NCBI RefSeq assembly: GCF_004337705.1
Contig: NZ_SKBU01000023.1
Location: 1-64,000, forward strand
Source: Rubrobacter taiwanensis
GTDB taxonomy: Bacteria > Actinomycetota > Rubrobacteria > Rubrobacterales > Rubrobacteraceae
DNA: 64,000 nucleotides
Direction: 5' to 3'
Shown piece by piece: positions 47,221-54,887 of the stretch (positions are counted from its first letter, which is position 1; each line of letters opens with the position of its first letter). The notes beneath the pieces are model-generated. The model worked only from the letters and a program-made list of their open reading frames with translations. It made no database searches and had not been told where the DNA came from. The translations under genes and the position numbers were made by a program.

Positions 47221-48192
47221 TCACCTCTCGAGCCTCCTGTACAGGTACAGTTGCGTCGCAGCTATGGCTATGGCTATGAGGGCCATCGAGTAGCCGATGG
47301 CGGACGCGTACCCGCGGTCGAACTGCCTGAAGCCGGTCTCGTAGAGGTAGATCGCCAGCGTCAGCGTCGCGTCCGAGGGTCCGCCTCCCGTAAGCAGGAA
47401 CGGCAGCTCGAAGAGCTGGTAGGAGAATATGGTCGCCTGCACGACGACGAACAGGATCACGGGCTTGAGCAGCGGCAGCGTCACGTAGAAGAAGGTCTTC
47501 ACCCGCCCCGCCCCGTCCACGGCCGCCGCCTCGTGCAGTTCATCCGGGATGTTCTGCAGCCCGGCCAGAAAGTAGAGCGAGTTGATCCCCACGTAGGTCC
47601 AGATCCCGACCATGATCACGGACGGCAGCGCCAAATCCGGAGAACGCAACCAGCCTAGCTGGGGCAAGCCGATCGACGTAAGGAAAGCATTCAACAGCCC
47701 GTAGTTGGGATCGAACACAACGTTGAACATCAGCGCCACTACCACCAGGGAGGTGATAAAGGGCAGGAAGAAGGTCAGCCGGTAGAAGCTCTTGAACGTC
47801 GCCCAGGGGACGACGAACGAGCGGATGGTCACCGCCAGGATGAGCGCGATGGGGCTCAATATAAAGATGCTCGCCAGCGTGTAGATCGTGGTGTTCTCCA
47901 GCGCTTTGAGGTAGCGCGGGTCTTCCAGAAGCTGCCGGTAGTTGCCCAGTCCGATGAATTCCGGCGTCCCGAACCCCCCGGCCTCGAAGAAGCTCAGCCT
48001 CAGGGCATCTAAGATCGGGTACAGCATGAACACGCAGTAGATGGAGAAGAACGGCAGCAAGAACAGGTACGGCGTATACGCGCGCTGGTTGCGGCGCCAC
48101 CATCCCGCAGTCGGCCTCCGCTCCCCGGGCGGCTTGCCCGCCCCGTGCTCTTGCGTTGCTTGCGTCTCTTCTCTATACACCCGCTCCGCCAC
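47221..48192 (-). CDS. ABC sugar transporter permease (MalF-like)
   Basis: A 323-residue CUT1 permease. A cytoplasmic N-terminus of about 40 residues is followed by six helices. LFLLPFFSIYCVFMLYPILDALRLSF is the standard first helix and HEAAAVDGAGRVKTFFYVTLPLLKPVILF the EAA loop. The GTG/ATG start at 48192 lies 69 bases after the binding-protein stop, with a strong 15-bp hairpin between them. Such hairpins usually allow more binding protein than permease to be made. Partner of the downstream MalG-like subunit. Confidence 0.93.
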   Translation of the reverse strand: MAERVYREETQATQEHGAGKPPGERRPTAGWWRRNQRAYTPYLFLLPFFSIYCVFMLYPILDALRLSFFEAGGFGTPEFIGLGNYRQLLEDPRYLKALENTTIYTLASIFILSPIALILAVTIRSFVVPWATFKSFYRLTFFLPFITSLVVVALMFNVVFDPNYGLLNAFLTSIGLPQLGWLRSPDLALPSVIMVGIWTYVGINSLYFLAGLQNIPDELHEAAAVDGAGRVKTFFYVTLPLLKPVILFVVVQATIFSYQLFELPFLLTGGGPSDATLTLAIYLYETGFRQFDRGYASAIGYSMALIAIAIAATQLYLYRRLER

Positions 48193-48212
48193 CTCTGCCC
48201 TCGAAGATCGTG

Positions 48213-48248
48213 GGTGACGGCGGACGCCAGAAAGCGTCCGCCGTCACC
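48213..48248 (-). terminator. Intercistronic hairpin between binding protein and permease genes
   Basis: A perfect 15-bp stem, left arm 48213-48227 and right arm 48234-48248, with loop CAGAAA, lies 13 bases after the binding-protein stop codon. There is no T-run. It probably causes partial termination or stabilises the upstream message. Confidence 0.65.
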
Positions 48249-48261
48249 GGGCCCGTAGCTG

Positions 48262-49584
48262 TTAGCCTCCCTCTATCGCCGACCTCACCTGCCTGAGCGC
48301 CTCCGCCGCATCCGCCCTATCCTGCATGACCGGAGTAATCACATCCCTGATAATGGTCTCGGTCGCCTCGGCCCACTGCGGCGACTGGTTGAACGGGACG
48401 AGTTGCGGAGCGAGGGACGAGTAGAGCTCCCCGAACCTCGTGTCAGCGAAGTAATCGCTGGGCTCCTGCAGCGCGGGATCCTCGTAGGCGGGGCTGTAGG
48501 TCGGGTACACCGTCCGCAACTTGAAGTCCTCCAGGACTCCTTCGGTGGTCAGGTTGCAGGCGCGTATGAGCTCCCAGGCCAGATCGGGTTTTTCGGACTG
48601 CACGGTTATGCACTGTCCGGTGCCGCCGAACTGGGCCGTCGGAATACCCTCGCCTACACCCTGCGGAAACTCCTGTACGGTCCATAGCCCGGACTGATCC
48701 GGCACGTCGAGGGGAAGCATCGCGAGGTGCCACGGCGGCCCGAACACCGCGACGAACCGCTCGGCCCTGAAGGCCGCCCGGTAGTTCGGCGGATACCATT
48801 GATCATCGCCAGCTACCGGCGCGATGTCGGCGATCTCGTGCTCGTAGACCAGATCGTAAAGGAACTGCATCGCCTCGATGCTCAGCTCGTTGTCGCCGAT
48901 GTAGTTGCCCTGCTCATCGAAGTAGGTCGTGCCGGCGCTCTGGGACATCATATAGTGGTCGCCGAAAGCCTCGTCGTGTATGGCGAACATCTTCCTGTCA
49001 GCGGTAGAGATCTCCCGGCCCGCCTCTATGACCTGGTCCCACGTCTCGAACGGGGTCTGGATGCCGGCGTCCTCCATGATGTCCTGCCGGTAGGCGAGCA
49101 CGCAGGTGTTCAGCTCGTTTCCGAGGCCGTAGATCTGGCCTTCCCACGTCCACGGATCTGTGCCGGCCGGCGTGTAGACGTTATCTATCTCGTCGCCTAT
49201 GCGGTCGTTGAGCGGCACGAAGGGGACCTGATCTCCCCGGATGAACGGCGAGAAGCGCGAGATCTCGACGTCCGCCAGGTCCGGGGCTCCCCGTCCGGAA
49301 ACGAGCGCGGTCTGCAACCGGTCGTGCATCTGCTCGTAGGGGAAGACCCGCAGATTGACCTCCACGTCCCCATGCTCAGACGTCCAAACCTCCGACTGGA
49401 GAACCTGCCGGATCCATTCGGCGCGCTCTTCGGAGAAGAGCCACATCTCGAGCGACTCCGCTCCACCTTCTTGTCCTTCGTCCCCTTGCCCCCCGCAGCC
49501 TGCGGTTCCCAGCAAGGCCGCACCAGCGACTCCCGCGCCGGCAACCTTGAGGAATTCTCTCCGGCTGAGCCTCCTTCTCATCAA
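48262..49584 (-). CDS. ABC sugar-binding lipoprotein (Tat-exported)
   Basis: A 440-residue extracellular solute-binding protein (family 1). The N-terminus RRLSRREFLKVAGAGVAG is a twin-arginine signal, directly followed by the lipobox LLGTAGC (Cys about 29), so it is folded before export and then lipid-anchored. The mature part shows WLFSEERAEWIRQVL, ISRFSPFIRGDQVPFVPLNDRI and GEGIPTAQFGGTGQCITVQSEKPDLAWELI, typical of oligosaccharide binders. First gene of the ABC operon, 41 bases downstream of the ROK regulator on the same strand. It likely binds xylo- or cello-oligosaccharides. Confidence 0.92.
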   Translation of the reverse strand: MMRRRLSRREFLKVAGAGVAGAALLGTAGCGGQGDEGQEGGAESLEMWLFSEERAEWIRQVLQSEVWTSEHGDVEVNLRVFPYEQMHDRLQTALVSGRGAPDLADVEISRFSPFIRGDQVPFVPLNDRIGDEIDNVYTPAGTDPWTWEGQIYGLGNELNTCVLAYRQDIMEDAGIQTPFETWDQVIEAGREISTADRKMFAIHDEAFGDHYMMSQSAGTTYFDEQGNYIGDNELSIEAMQFLYDLVYEHEIADIAPVAGDDQWYPPNYRAAFRAERFVAVFGPPWHLAMLPLDVPDQSGLWTVQEFPQGVGEGIPTAQFGGTGQCITVQSEKPDLAWELIRACNLTTEGVLEDFKLRTVYPTYSPAYEDPALQEPSDYFADTRFGELYSSLAPQLVPFNQSPQWAEATETIIRDVITPVMQDRADAAEALRQVRSAIEGG

Positions 49585-49625
49585 AAACCTCCTCCTGTTG
49601 ACGATGCTTCCGCCCCCATCCCTTA

Positions 49626-50885
49626 TTACACAACCGTTCTCCGCACCGCCTCCGGAACGGAGACGGCAAACAACTCCCGCAATACCAGAGCCGCAGCACC
49701 CACGGCCCCGGCGTCTTCCCCCAGTTCCCCTTTCACAATTCTCGTTCCCTCCGCCATGCCCGGCAGCGCCCTTCTCCTGGCGACCCTGACGAGCGGGCCC
49801 GTCACCATCTCCCCGATCTCCACGGTCGAGCCCCCCAACACCACCACCTCCGGATTGAGAACGTTGATCGCGTTGGCAACACCGATCCCCAGATACTGGC
49901 CGGTCTCCTCGAGCACCCTTGCGGCCAGCTCGTCTCCGTCGCGGGCCGCCTGAACAACATGCCTGACCTTCAGGTCATCAAGATCCACTCCTCCCAACCG
50001 ATCCCTGCCTGCCAGCTTCAGCGCCCGCCGGGCCCTCCGGGCGATGCCCGCCCTACCGGCGAAGGCCTCCAGACAGCCGTACCCCCCGCACCCGCAGGGC
50101 GGACCATCTACCTCTATGACCGTGTGTCCGATCTCCCCGGCTCCTCCGTCAGCCCCCCGCCGCAGATCGCCATCCACCACGAGCGCTCCGCCCACCCCCC
50201 AGTGGGCTATCACATAGAGCATGTTGCTAGCCCCGCGCCCCGCGCCGAACAGAAACTCCCCCAAAGCCCGAGCATTGGCATCGTTGTCTACTAAGACCGG
50301 CGCATCGAACTTGCGACTTATCAACTCCGGAACGTCCAGGCCACCCCACTCCGGGTCGCTGGGAGGGTCGAATCTAGTCCCTCTCGATCTCAGTATCGGA
50401 GCCGGAACCGCCACCCCGACACCGAGACTGTTCTCCGCCGCCTCCGGCACCTCCTGCAGAATCTGCTCGAAGATCGCCTCCACCTGCCCGGCGGTAACCT
50501 TTGCCCCCTCGACCATCTTCGAAGGCTTCTCCACACGCACTTTTACGGCAGCGTTGAGATCGGTCACCACAGCAGTAAGGGTCCGCGGACCGATCTCCAA
50601 ACCGACCGCACTGCGGGCCTCGGGGTCAAGCTCCACGAGCGCCGGGGGCCTCCCGCCGGTCGAGGGCCCCTCGCCCGCAACCCGAACCAGCCCCTCACGC
50701 ACCAGCTCGCCGATGATCTCGGCCACCGTGGCCGGGCTCAGCCGCGCCGCCCGGGCCACCTCCGCCCTGGATACCGGCCCGAGGTTGCGAACCAACTCCA
50801 GCACGACCGCACGGTTGTGACGCCGGATATCTCCAGCCACCCTACCGGCTACACGCCTGCCACGGTTCCCGTCTTCGATCTCCAA
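49626..50885 (-). CDS. ROK-family transcriptional regulator (XylR/NagC type)
   Basis: A 419-residue regulator joining an N-terminal winged helix (residues 20-80; GPVSRAEVARAARLSPATVAEIIGELVREGLV) to a ROK sugar-kinase-like domain (85-400). The ROK zinc motif is intact as PPCGCGGYGCLEAFAGR, and the sugar-contact stretch LVDNDANARALGEFLFG and GEIGHTVI are present. It probably responds to xylose or a related sugar and represses the ABC and glycosidase genes downstream, and perhaps the divergent YesL/xylanase genes. ATG 50885 follows GGAAGGATTG. A strong promoter with an inverted repeat lies 45-80 bases upstream. Confidence 0.9.
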   Translation of the reverse strand: MEIEDGNRGRRVAGRVAGDIRRHNRAVVLELVRNLGPVSRAEVARAARLSPATVAEIIGELVREGLVRVAGEGPSTGGRPPALVELDPEARSAVGLEIGPRTLTAVVTDLNAAVKVRVEKPSKMVEGAKVTAGQVEAIFEQILQEVPEAAENSLGVGVAVPAPILRSRGTRFDPPSDPEWGGLDVPELISRKFDAPVLVDNDANARALGEFLFGAGRGASNMLYVIAHWGVGGALVVDGDLRRGADGGAGEIGHTVIEVDGPPCGCGGYGCLEAFAGRAGIARRARRALKLAGRDRLGGVDLDDLKVRHVVQAARDGDELAARVLEETGQYLGIGVANAINVLNPEVVVLGGSTVEIGEMVTGPLVRVARRRALPGMAEGTRIVKGELGEDAGAVGAAALVLRELFAVSVPEAVRRTVV

Positions 50886-50928
50886 TCCTTCCCGTAACCC
50901 ACTTATAAAACAACGTAAATAAAGTCTC

Positions 50929-50964
50929 CCGGTAAAGGGTACATTTTCCGGTTTTTACTGTCAA
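50929..50964 (-). promoter_or_regulatory. Promoter with operator-like repeat upstream of the ROK gene
   Basis: On the minus strand TTGACA (50964-50959) and TACCCT (50941-50936) are 17 bases apart. CCGGTAAA (50929-50936) and TTTTCCGG (50944-50951) form an 8-7-8 repeat with one mismatch across the -10. This suits autoregulation by the ROK protein. The rest of the 254-base gap to the divergent gene is AT-rich and contains no gene. Confidence 0.5.
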
Positions 50965-51139
50965 GTTTTCAGCCATATCCCCTTATACACCGGCATCTTT
51001 TTACGAATACTGTATTAAACTGTGGGTGTCCCGGCATGTCTTGTGCCATATATTTCAGGAAAAGAATGCGGCCAGACAGACTTTTGGCCGGTCAAGAGAG
51101 GCGCCGCATGCAGCGGGGGTGCGCCGGGGGGGAGGGACG

Positions 51140-51733
51140 ATGAGCTTTCAGGACAGCCGTATCTACCGGATGCTAGAACGCTTCTCGGATCTGTTCATCC
51201 TCAACCTGTGCTGGCTGCTCGCCTGCCTCCCGGTGGTCACGATCTGGCCGGCCACGGCCGCCATGTTCGCGGTCGTGCGCGAGTGGGTTTTGGACAGGGA
51301 GCCTCGCGTGATCGCCAGCTTTCTGCGCTTCTTCAAGGCCAACTTCACCCAGAGCCTGTGCGTCGCGGTGATCTGGTCCCCGCTCGGTCTGCTGCTGTTG
51401 TCCGGCCTCAACCTCGCCGCGCAATCGGCGCCCCCATGGCAGCCGCTTCTCTTCTTTTGCGTCTCGATCCTGGGGATCCTCTACCTGGTCACATCCGTAT
51501 ACTTGTTTCCCGTGATGGCCAACTACCGCGTAAGCTTCCTTCAGATCATCAAGAACTCCGTCCTTTTCGGTATCGGGCGGCTTCCCGTCTCCGTTCTGTG
51601 CCTGCTGGTAGTAGGCGCCGCTGCGGCGCTAGTGGCAATCATCCCCGTGGCACTGCTAATAGCGGGCAGCTCCACCGCCTACGCCGTCTATCATCTTTGC
51701 AACCGCGCGTTCCGAAGAGTCGAGGCAGGCTGA
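51140..51733 (+). CDS. YesL-like DUF624 membrane protein
   Basis: A 197-residue membrane protein of the DUF624/YesL family, with five to six hydrophobic helices. FQDSRIYRMLERFSDLFILNLCWLLACLPVVTIWPATAAMFAVVREW is the characteristic start. The family is linked to polysaccharide (rhamnogalacturonan, xylan) uptake loci next to CUT1 ABC transporters, which is the setting here, but its job is not established. ATG 51140 has GGGAGGGAC upstream; a longer frame to 51026 has no ribosome site. It is divergent from the ROK gene and 229 bases upstream of the xylanase. Confidence 0.83.
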   Translation: MSFQDSRIYRMLERFSDLFILNLCWLLACLPVVTIWPATAAMFAVVREWVLDREPRVIASFLRFFKANFTQSLCVAVIWSPLGLLLLSGLNLAAQSAPPWQPLLFFCVSILGILYLVTSVYLFPVMANYRVSFLQIIKNSVLFGIGRLPVSVLCLLVVGAAAALVAIIPVALLIAGSSTAYAVYHLCNRAFRRVEAG

Positions 51734-51884
51734 GACAAGAATCAGAGAAAACACCGTCGCGCAACCCTCAGGCAAGACCGGCCTCTCTCTTCAGCCCGGC
51801 TCCAGAAGGCCAAGAACAGCACCTGCGACACTTAATTAATTGAGTAAAAAAAGTTGCCGGAATTTTCGGGATATTACGGCCATA

Positions 51885-51916
51885 GCATTGCAATGCAGAC
51901 GCATAAAGGCTACTAT
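51885..51916 (+). promoter_or_regulatory. Xylanase promoter with palindrome over the -35 box
   Basis: TTGCAA (51888-51893) and TACTAT (51911-51916) are 17 bases apart, about 46 bases upstream of the xylanase start. The -35 sits inside the perfect 12-base palindrome GCATTGCAATGC (51885-51896), an obvious place for a repressor. The patch is AT-rich compared with its surroundings. Confidence 0.55.
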
Positions 51917-51962
51917 TCCGGCTAACTTAGCTGGGGTGGTAACTAAAGTAAGGAGGGATGAC

Positions 51963-53135
51963 TTGAGTGCAGGCTACGTCAGGGGGCTTCTCCTGCTATG
52001 GGGATTATGTCTGGGGCTGATGATCTTGGGAGTGAGTAAGGCGCCGGCTGCCCCGCCGGACAGGCCTCCGGGTCTCGCCAAGCAGGATACTCTCCGGTGG
52101 GCGGCTCCGAAGAATCTCTATGTGGGATCTGCGGCGGCCGGTGGGGGTCACCACGAGGCCCAGGACTATCCCGACCCGTTCACCTACGACACCGAGTACC
52201 GCAAGCTGCTAGCGGCTGAGTTCAGCTCGGTCACGCCGGAGAACCAGCTCAAATGGGAGTTCGTGCATCCCGAGCGGGGCGTCTACAACTTCGGTCCGGC
52301 CGACGAGATCGTGGAGTTCGCCCGGCGGCACAACCAGAAAGTCCGGGGGCACACCCTGCTGTGGCACAGCCAGAACCCGGCGTGGCTGGAGGAGGGCGAC
52401 TTCACGGACGAGGAGCTGCGCGAGATTCTGCGCGAGCACATCTTCACCGTCGTCGGCCGCTACAAGGGCCAGATCCACCAGTGGGACGTGGCTAACGAGA
52501 TCTTCGACGGCAACGGCAACCTGCGCACGCAGGAGAACATCTGGCTGCGGGAGCTTGGGCCGGGTATCATCGCGGACGCCTTCCGGTGGGCGCACGAGGC
52601 CGACCCCAAAGCCGAGCTGTTCTTCAATGACTACAGCGTCGAAGGCATCAACGCCAAGAGTACTGCTTACTACAACCTGATCCGCGATCTGCGCGCTCAG
52701 GGGGTCCCGGTTCACGGCTTCGGGGTACAGGCTCACCTGAGCACGCGGTGGCCATTCCCGGCCGATATGCAGGCGAACCTGCAGCGCTTCGACGAGCTCG
52801 GGGTCGCGACCGCCGTCACCGAGCTCGACGTCCGGATGGACCTGCCCGGCGGAGCAGCGCCGACGCCCGCGCAGCTGCAGCAGCAGGCAGACTACTACCG
52901 CCAGGCGCTCCAGGCCTGCCTGAACGTGGCAGGATGCGGTTCGTTCACGATCTGGGGTTTCACCGACAAGTACTCCTGGGTCCCCGTATTCTTCCCGGAC
53001 CAGGGTGCCGCGACCGTGATGTGGGAGAACTTCGAGCGCAAGCCAGCCTACTACGCTCTGCAGGACACGCTCCTGGAGGCCAGGCCCGGCGGCAAAGCCC
53101 TCCGGGAGCATCACCCGGCCTACGCTGACCGCTAG
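51963..53135 (+). CDS. xynA: Secreted GH10 endo-1,4-beta-xylanase
   Basis: A 390-residue secreted xylanase that cuts the beta-1,4-xylan backbone outside the cell. The chosen start is TTG 51963, six bases after AGGAGG, giving the signal peptide SAGYVRGLLLLWGLCLGLMILGVSKAPA; the longer frame from 51840 would bury it. The mature GH10 barrel shows FSSVTPENQLKWEFVHPERG, VRGHTLLWHSQNP, the acid/base Glu in HQWDVANEIFDGNG and the nucleophile Glu in ATAVTELDVRMD, then FTIWGFTDKYSWVP. It is a single-domain enzyme with no carbohydrate-binding module. It has its own palindrome-bearing promoter and ends at a very strong hairpin. Confidence 0.95.
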   Translation: MSAGYVRGLLLLWGLCLGLMILGVSKAPAAPPDRPPGLAKQDTLRWAAPKNLYVGSAAAGGGHHEAQDYPDPFTYDTEYRKLLAAEFSSVTPENQLKWEFVHPERGVYNFGPADEIVEFARRHNQKVRGHTLLWHSQNPAWLEEGDFTDEELREILREHIFTVVGRYKGQIHQWDVANEIFDGNGNLRTQENIWLRELGPGIIADAFRWAHEADPKAELFFNDYSVEGINAKSTAYYNLIRDLRAQGVPVHGFGVQAHLSTRWPFPADMQANLQRFDELGVATAVTELDVRMDLPGGAAPTPAQLQQQADYYRQALQACLNVAGCGSFTIWGFTDKYSWVPVFFPDQGAATVMWENFERKPAYYALQDTLLEARPGGKALREHHPAYADR

Positions 53136-53143
53136 ACCGGCAG

Positions 53144-53187
53144 CCCCAGGACACCGCCCGGAGAGATCCCCGGGCGGTGTCCTGGGG
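53144..53187. terminator. Strong bidirectional hairpin after the xylanase gene
   Basis: A perfect 18-bp stem (53144-53161 with 53170-53187) with an 8-base loop lies nine bases past the xylanase stop and 21 bases beyond the stop of the convergent SDR gene. There is no long T-run, but the stem is very stable and can serve both strands. Confidence 0.8.
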
Positions 53188-53207
53188 CCACAGAGCCCCG
53201 TGCGCGC

Positions 53208-54038
53208 CTACACCCCTGAGAAGGCCGAGAAGCCACCATCTACGGGAATTACGGCACCGTTAACGAAGCCGGCCGCAGGAGAGCAAAGCCAGATCAGGGT
53301 CCCCACAAGCTCCTCCGGCTCTCCGAAGCGTCCCGCCGGGGTGTGCTCGATGATCTTGCCCCCACGCTCGGTTAGCGACCCGTCCTCGTTTACGAGCAGC
53401 GCCCGGTTCTGTTCCCCGAGGAAGAAGCCCGGAGCTATAGCGTTTACCCTCATGCCCGCGCCGTAGCGCCGGGGCAGCTCCACGGCCAGCCAGCGGGTGA
53501 GGTTGTCTATGGCGGCCTTGGCCGCAGAGTAGCCCACGACCCGCGTGAGAGGGCGCTGTGCTGCCATCGAAGAGATGTTGACTATGCAGCCTTCCGCCTC
53601 CCCCGGAGGCTTACCCTCTGCCATAGCCGCACCGAATACCTGGATGGGAAGCACGGTACCCACAAGGTTCAGGTCGAAGACTCCGGCAAAAGCCTCCCGG
53701 GAGAGTCCGAAGAAGCTCTCTCCCTCTCCCACGGCGGCCCCCGGCACGTTGCCGCCGGCGGCGTTTACGAGTATGTCCACCCTCCCCCAGCGCTCCAGCA
53801 CCGTCTCCCTGGCAGCTTCCAGCTGTTTCCGGTCCAGGACGTCGGCGGGCAGCGGCATCGCTTCTCCGCCGGCCTCCTCTATCTCCTTTGCTACCCGGGC
53901 CGCTCTCTCCTTCCGGCGTCCCAGCACACCCACGCGCGCCCCGGCGCGGGCGATCCCACGCGCCATCGCCCCTCCGAGCACGCCGGTCCCGCCGGTCACA
54001 ACGGCGACCCGGCCTCGAAGGCCGAAGATCCGGTTCAC
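53208..54038 (-). CDS. SDR oxidoreductase, D-mannonate oxidoreductase-like
   Basis: A 276-residue SDR. The cofactor loop is VTGGTGVLGGAMARGIA, followed by NAAGGN, the catalytic Ser in NISSMAAQ and Y-x3-K in GYSAAKAAI. The insertions (GESFFGLSREAFAGVFDLNLVG) and the end FGEPEELVGTLIWLCSPAAGFVNGAVIPVDGGF resemble SDR-type D-mannonate/fructuronate oxidoreductases (YjmF-like) found in uronate operons. That fits the uronate isomerase fragment directly upstream. GTG 54038 is preceded by GAGGAGGCGG. The usual partners (mannonate dehydratase, KDG kinase) are not in the window, so the assignment stays tentative. Confidence 0.8.
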   Translation of the reverse strand: MNRIFGLRGRVAVVTGGTGVLGGAMARGIARAGARVGVLGRRKERAARVAKEIEEAGGEAMPLPADVLDRKQLEAARETVLERWGRVDILVNAAGGNVPGAAVGEGESFFGLSREAFAGVFDLNLVGTVLPIQVFGAAMAEGKPPGEAEGCIVNISSMAAQRPLTRVVGYSAAKAAIDNLTRWLAVELPRRYGAGMRVNAIAPGFFLGEQNRALLVNEDGSLTERGGKIIEHTPAGRFGEPEELVGTLIWLCSPAAGFVNGAVIPVDGGFSAFSGV

Positions 54039-54062
54039 AACCGCCTCCTCGCTCTCTTGACC

Positions 54063-54887
54063 TCACGCATCGCCATCCAGCCCATAAGCCCGCTTCGCCA
54101 GCCCGTAGGCCAGCTCCCGCGCCATCTCTGGGGCATCCTCCTCGTCTATTACGCCACGGACCACCATCCCCGCCAGCCAGTCACAGCTTACGCGCCGCCA
54201 CACGTCGTGGCGAGCGGGGATCGAGGCGAACGCCCGCGTGTCGTCGTTGAAGCCGGCGAGGTTATAGATGCCGGCGGTCTCCACCACGGCGTCCAGGTAG
54301 CGGCGCATCCCCAGCGGGCTGTCAAAGAACCACCACGGCGCTCCCAATAAGAGCGCCGGGTAGTGGCCGGCGAGCGGAGCAAGCTCTCGGGAATAGGTGC
54401 TCTCGTCGAGTGTGAATAGGATGAGGCGGAAGCTTGGGTCGGCGCCGTACGCGTTCAGCAGCGACCGCAGGTTGCGGGTCCACTCGGTCGCGACTGGAAT
54501 GTCGGTGCCCATGTCGGTTCCGAACCGCGAGAAGATGGTCTCGTTGTGGTTGCGGAAAGATCCAGCGTGCAGCTGCATGACCAGACCGTCTTCCGCGCTC
54601 ATACGCGCCATCTCCACCAGCATGTGCGCGGTGAAGCGTCCGGCGTCGTCCTCGCTGGCCTCGCCGCGCAGGGCGCGCGCGAAGATGGCTTCCGCTTCGG
54701 CAGGAGAGAGCCGTTCGGCATGGGGCGTGAGAGCGCTGTGGTCGGTGGCCACGGCGCCCATCTCCTTGAAGAAAGCCCGCCGCTCCTCGATAGCCCGGAT
54801 GAAGGAGCCGTAGCCAACCACATCTGTTCCGGAGACCTCTGAGAGGCGTTCGACGTTCTCCCTCCAGCCATCGAACCCATCAAACAA
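54063..54887 (-). pseudogene. uxaC: Uronate isomerase, C-terminal fragment (5' deleted)
   Basis: A 274-codon frame matching the last 58% of UxaC, the isomerase of glucuronate/galacturonate. ERRAFFKEMGAVATDHSALTP, VMQLHAGSFRNHN, LLLGAPWWFFDSPLGMRRY and TAGIYNLAGFNDDTRAFASIPARHD are the conserved late motifs. The N-terminal ~190 residues, including the H-x-H metal site, are absent. The similarity begins immediately at the stop codon of the PTS IIC gene, which suggests the 5' part was lost when the PTS genes were joined to it. The frame starts with a TTG lacking a ribosome site and overlaps that stop by eight bases. It should be inactive as an isomerase. Confidence 0.75.
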
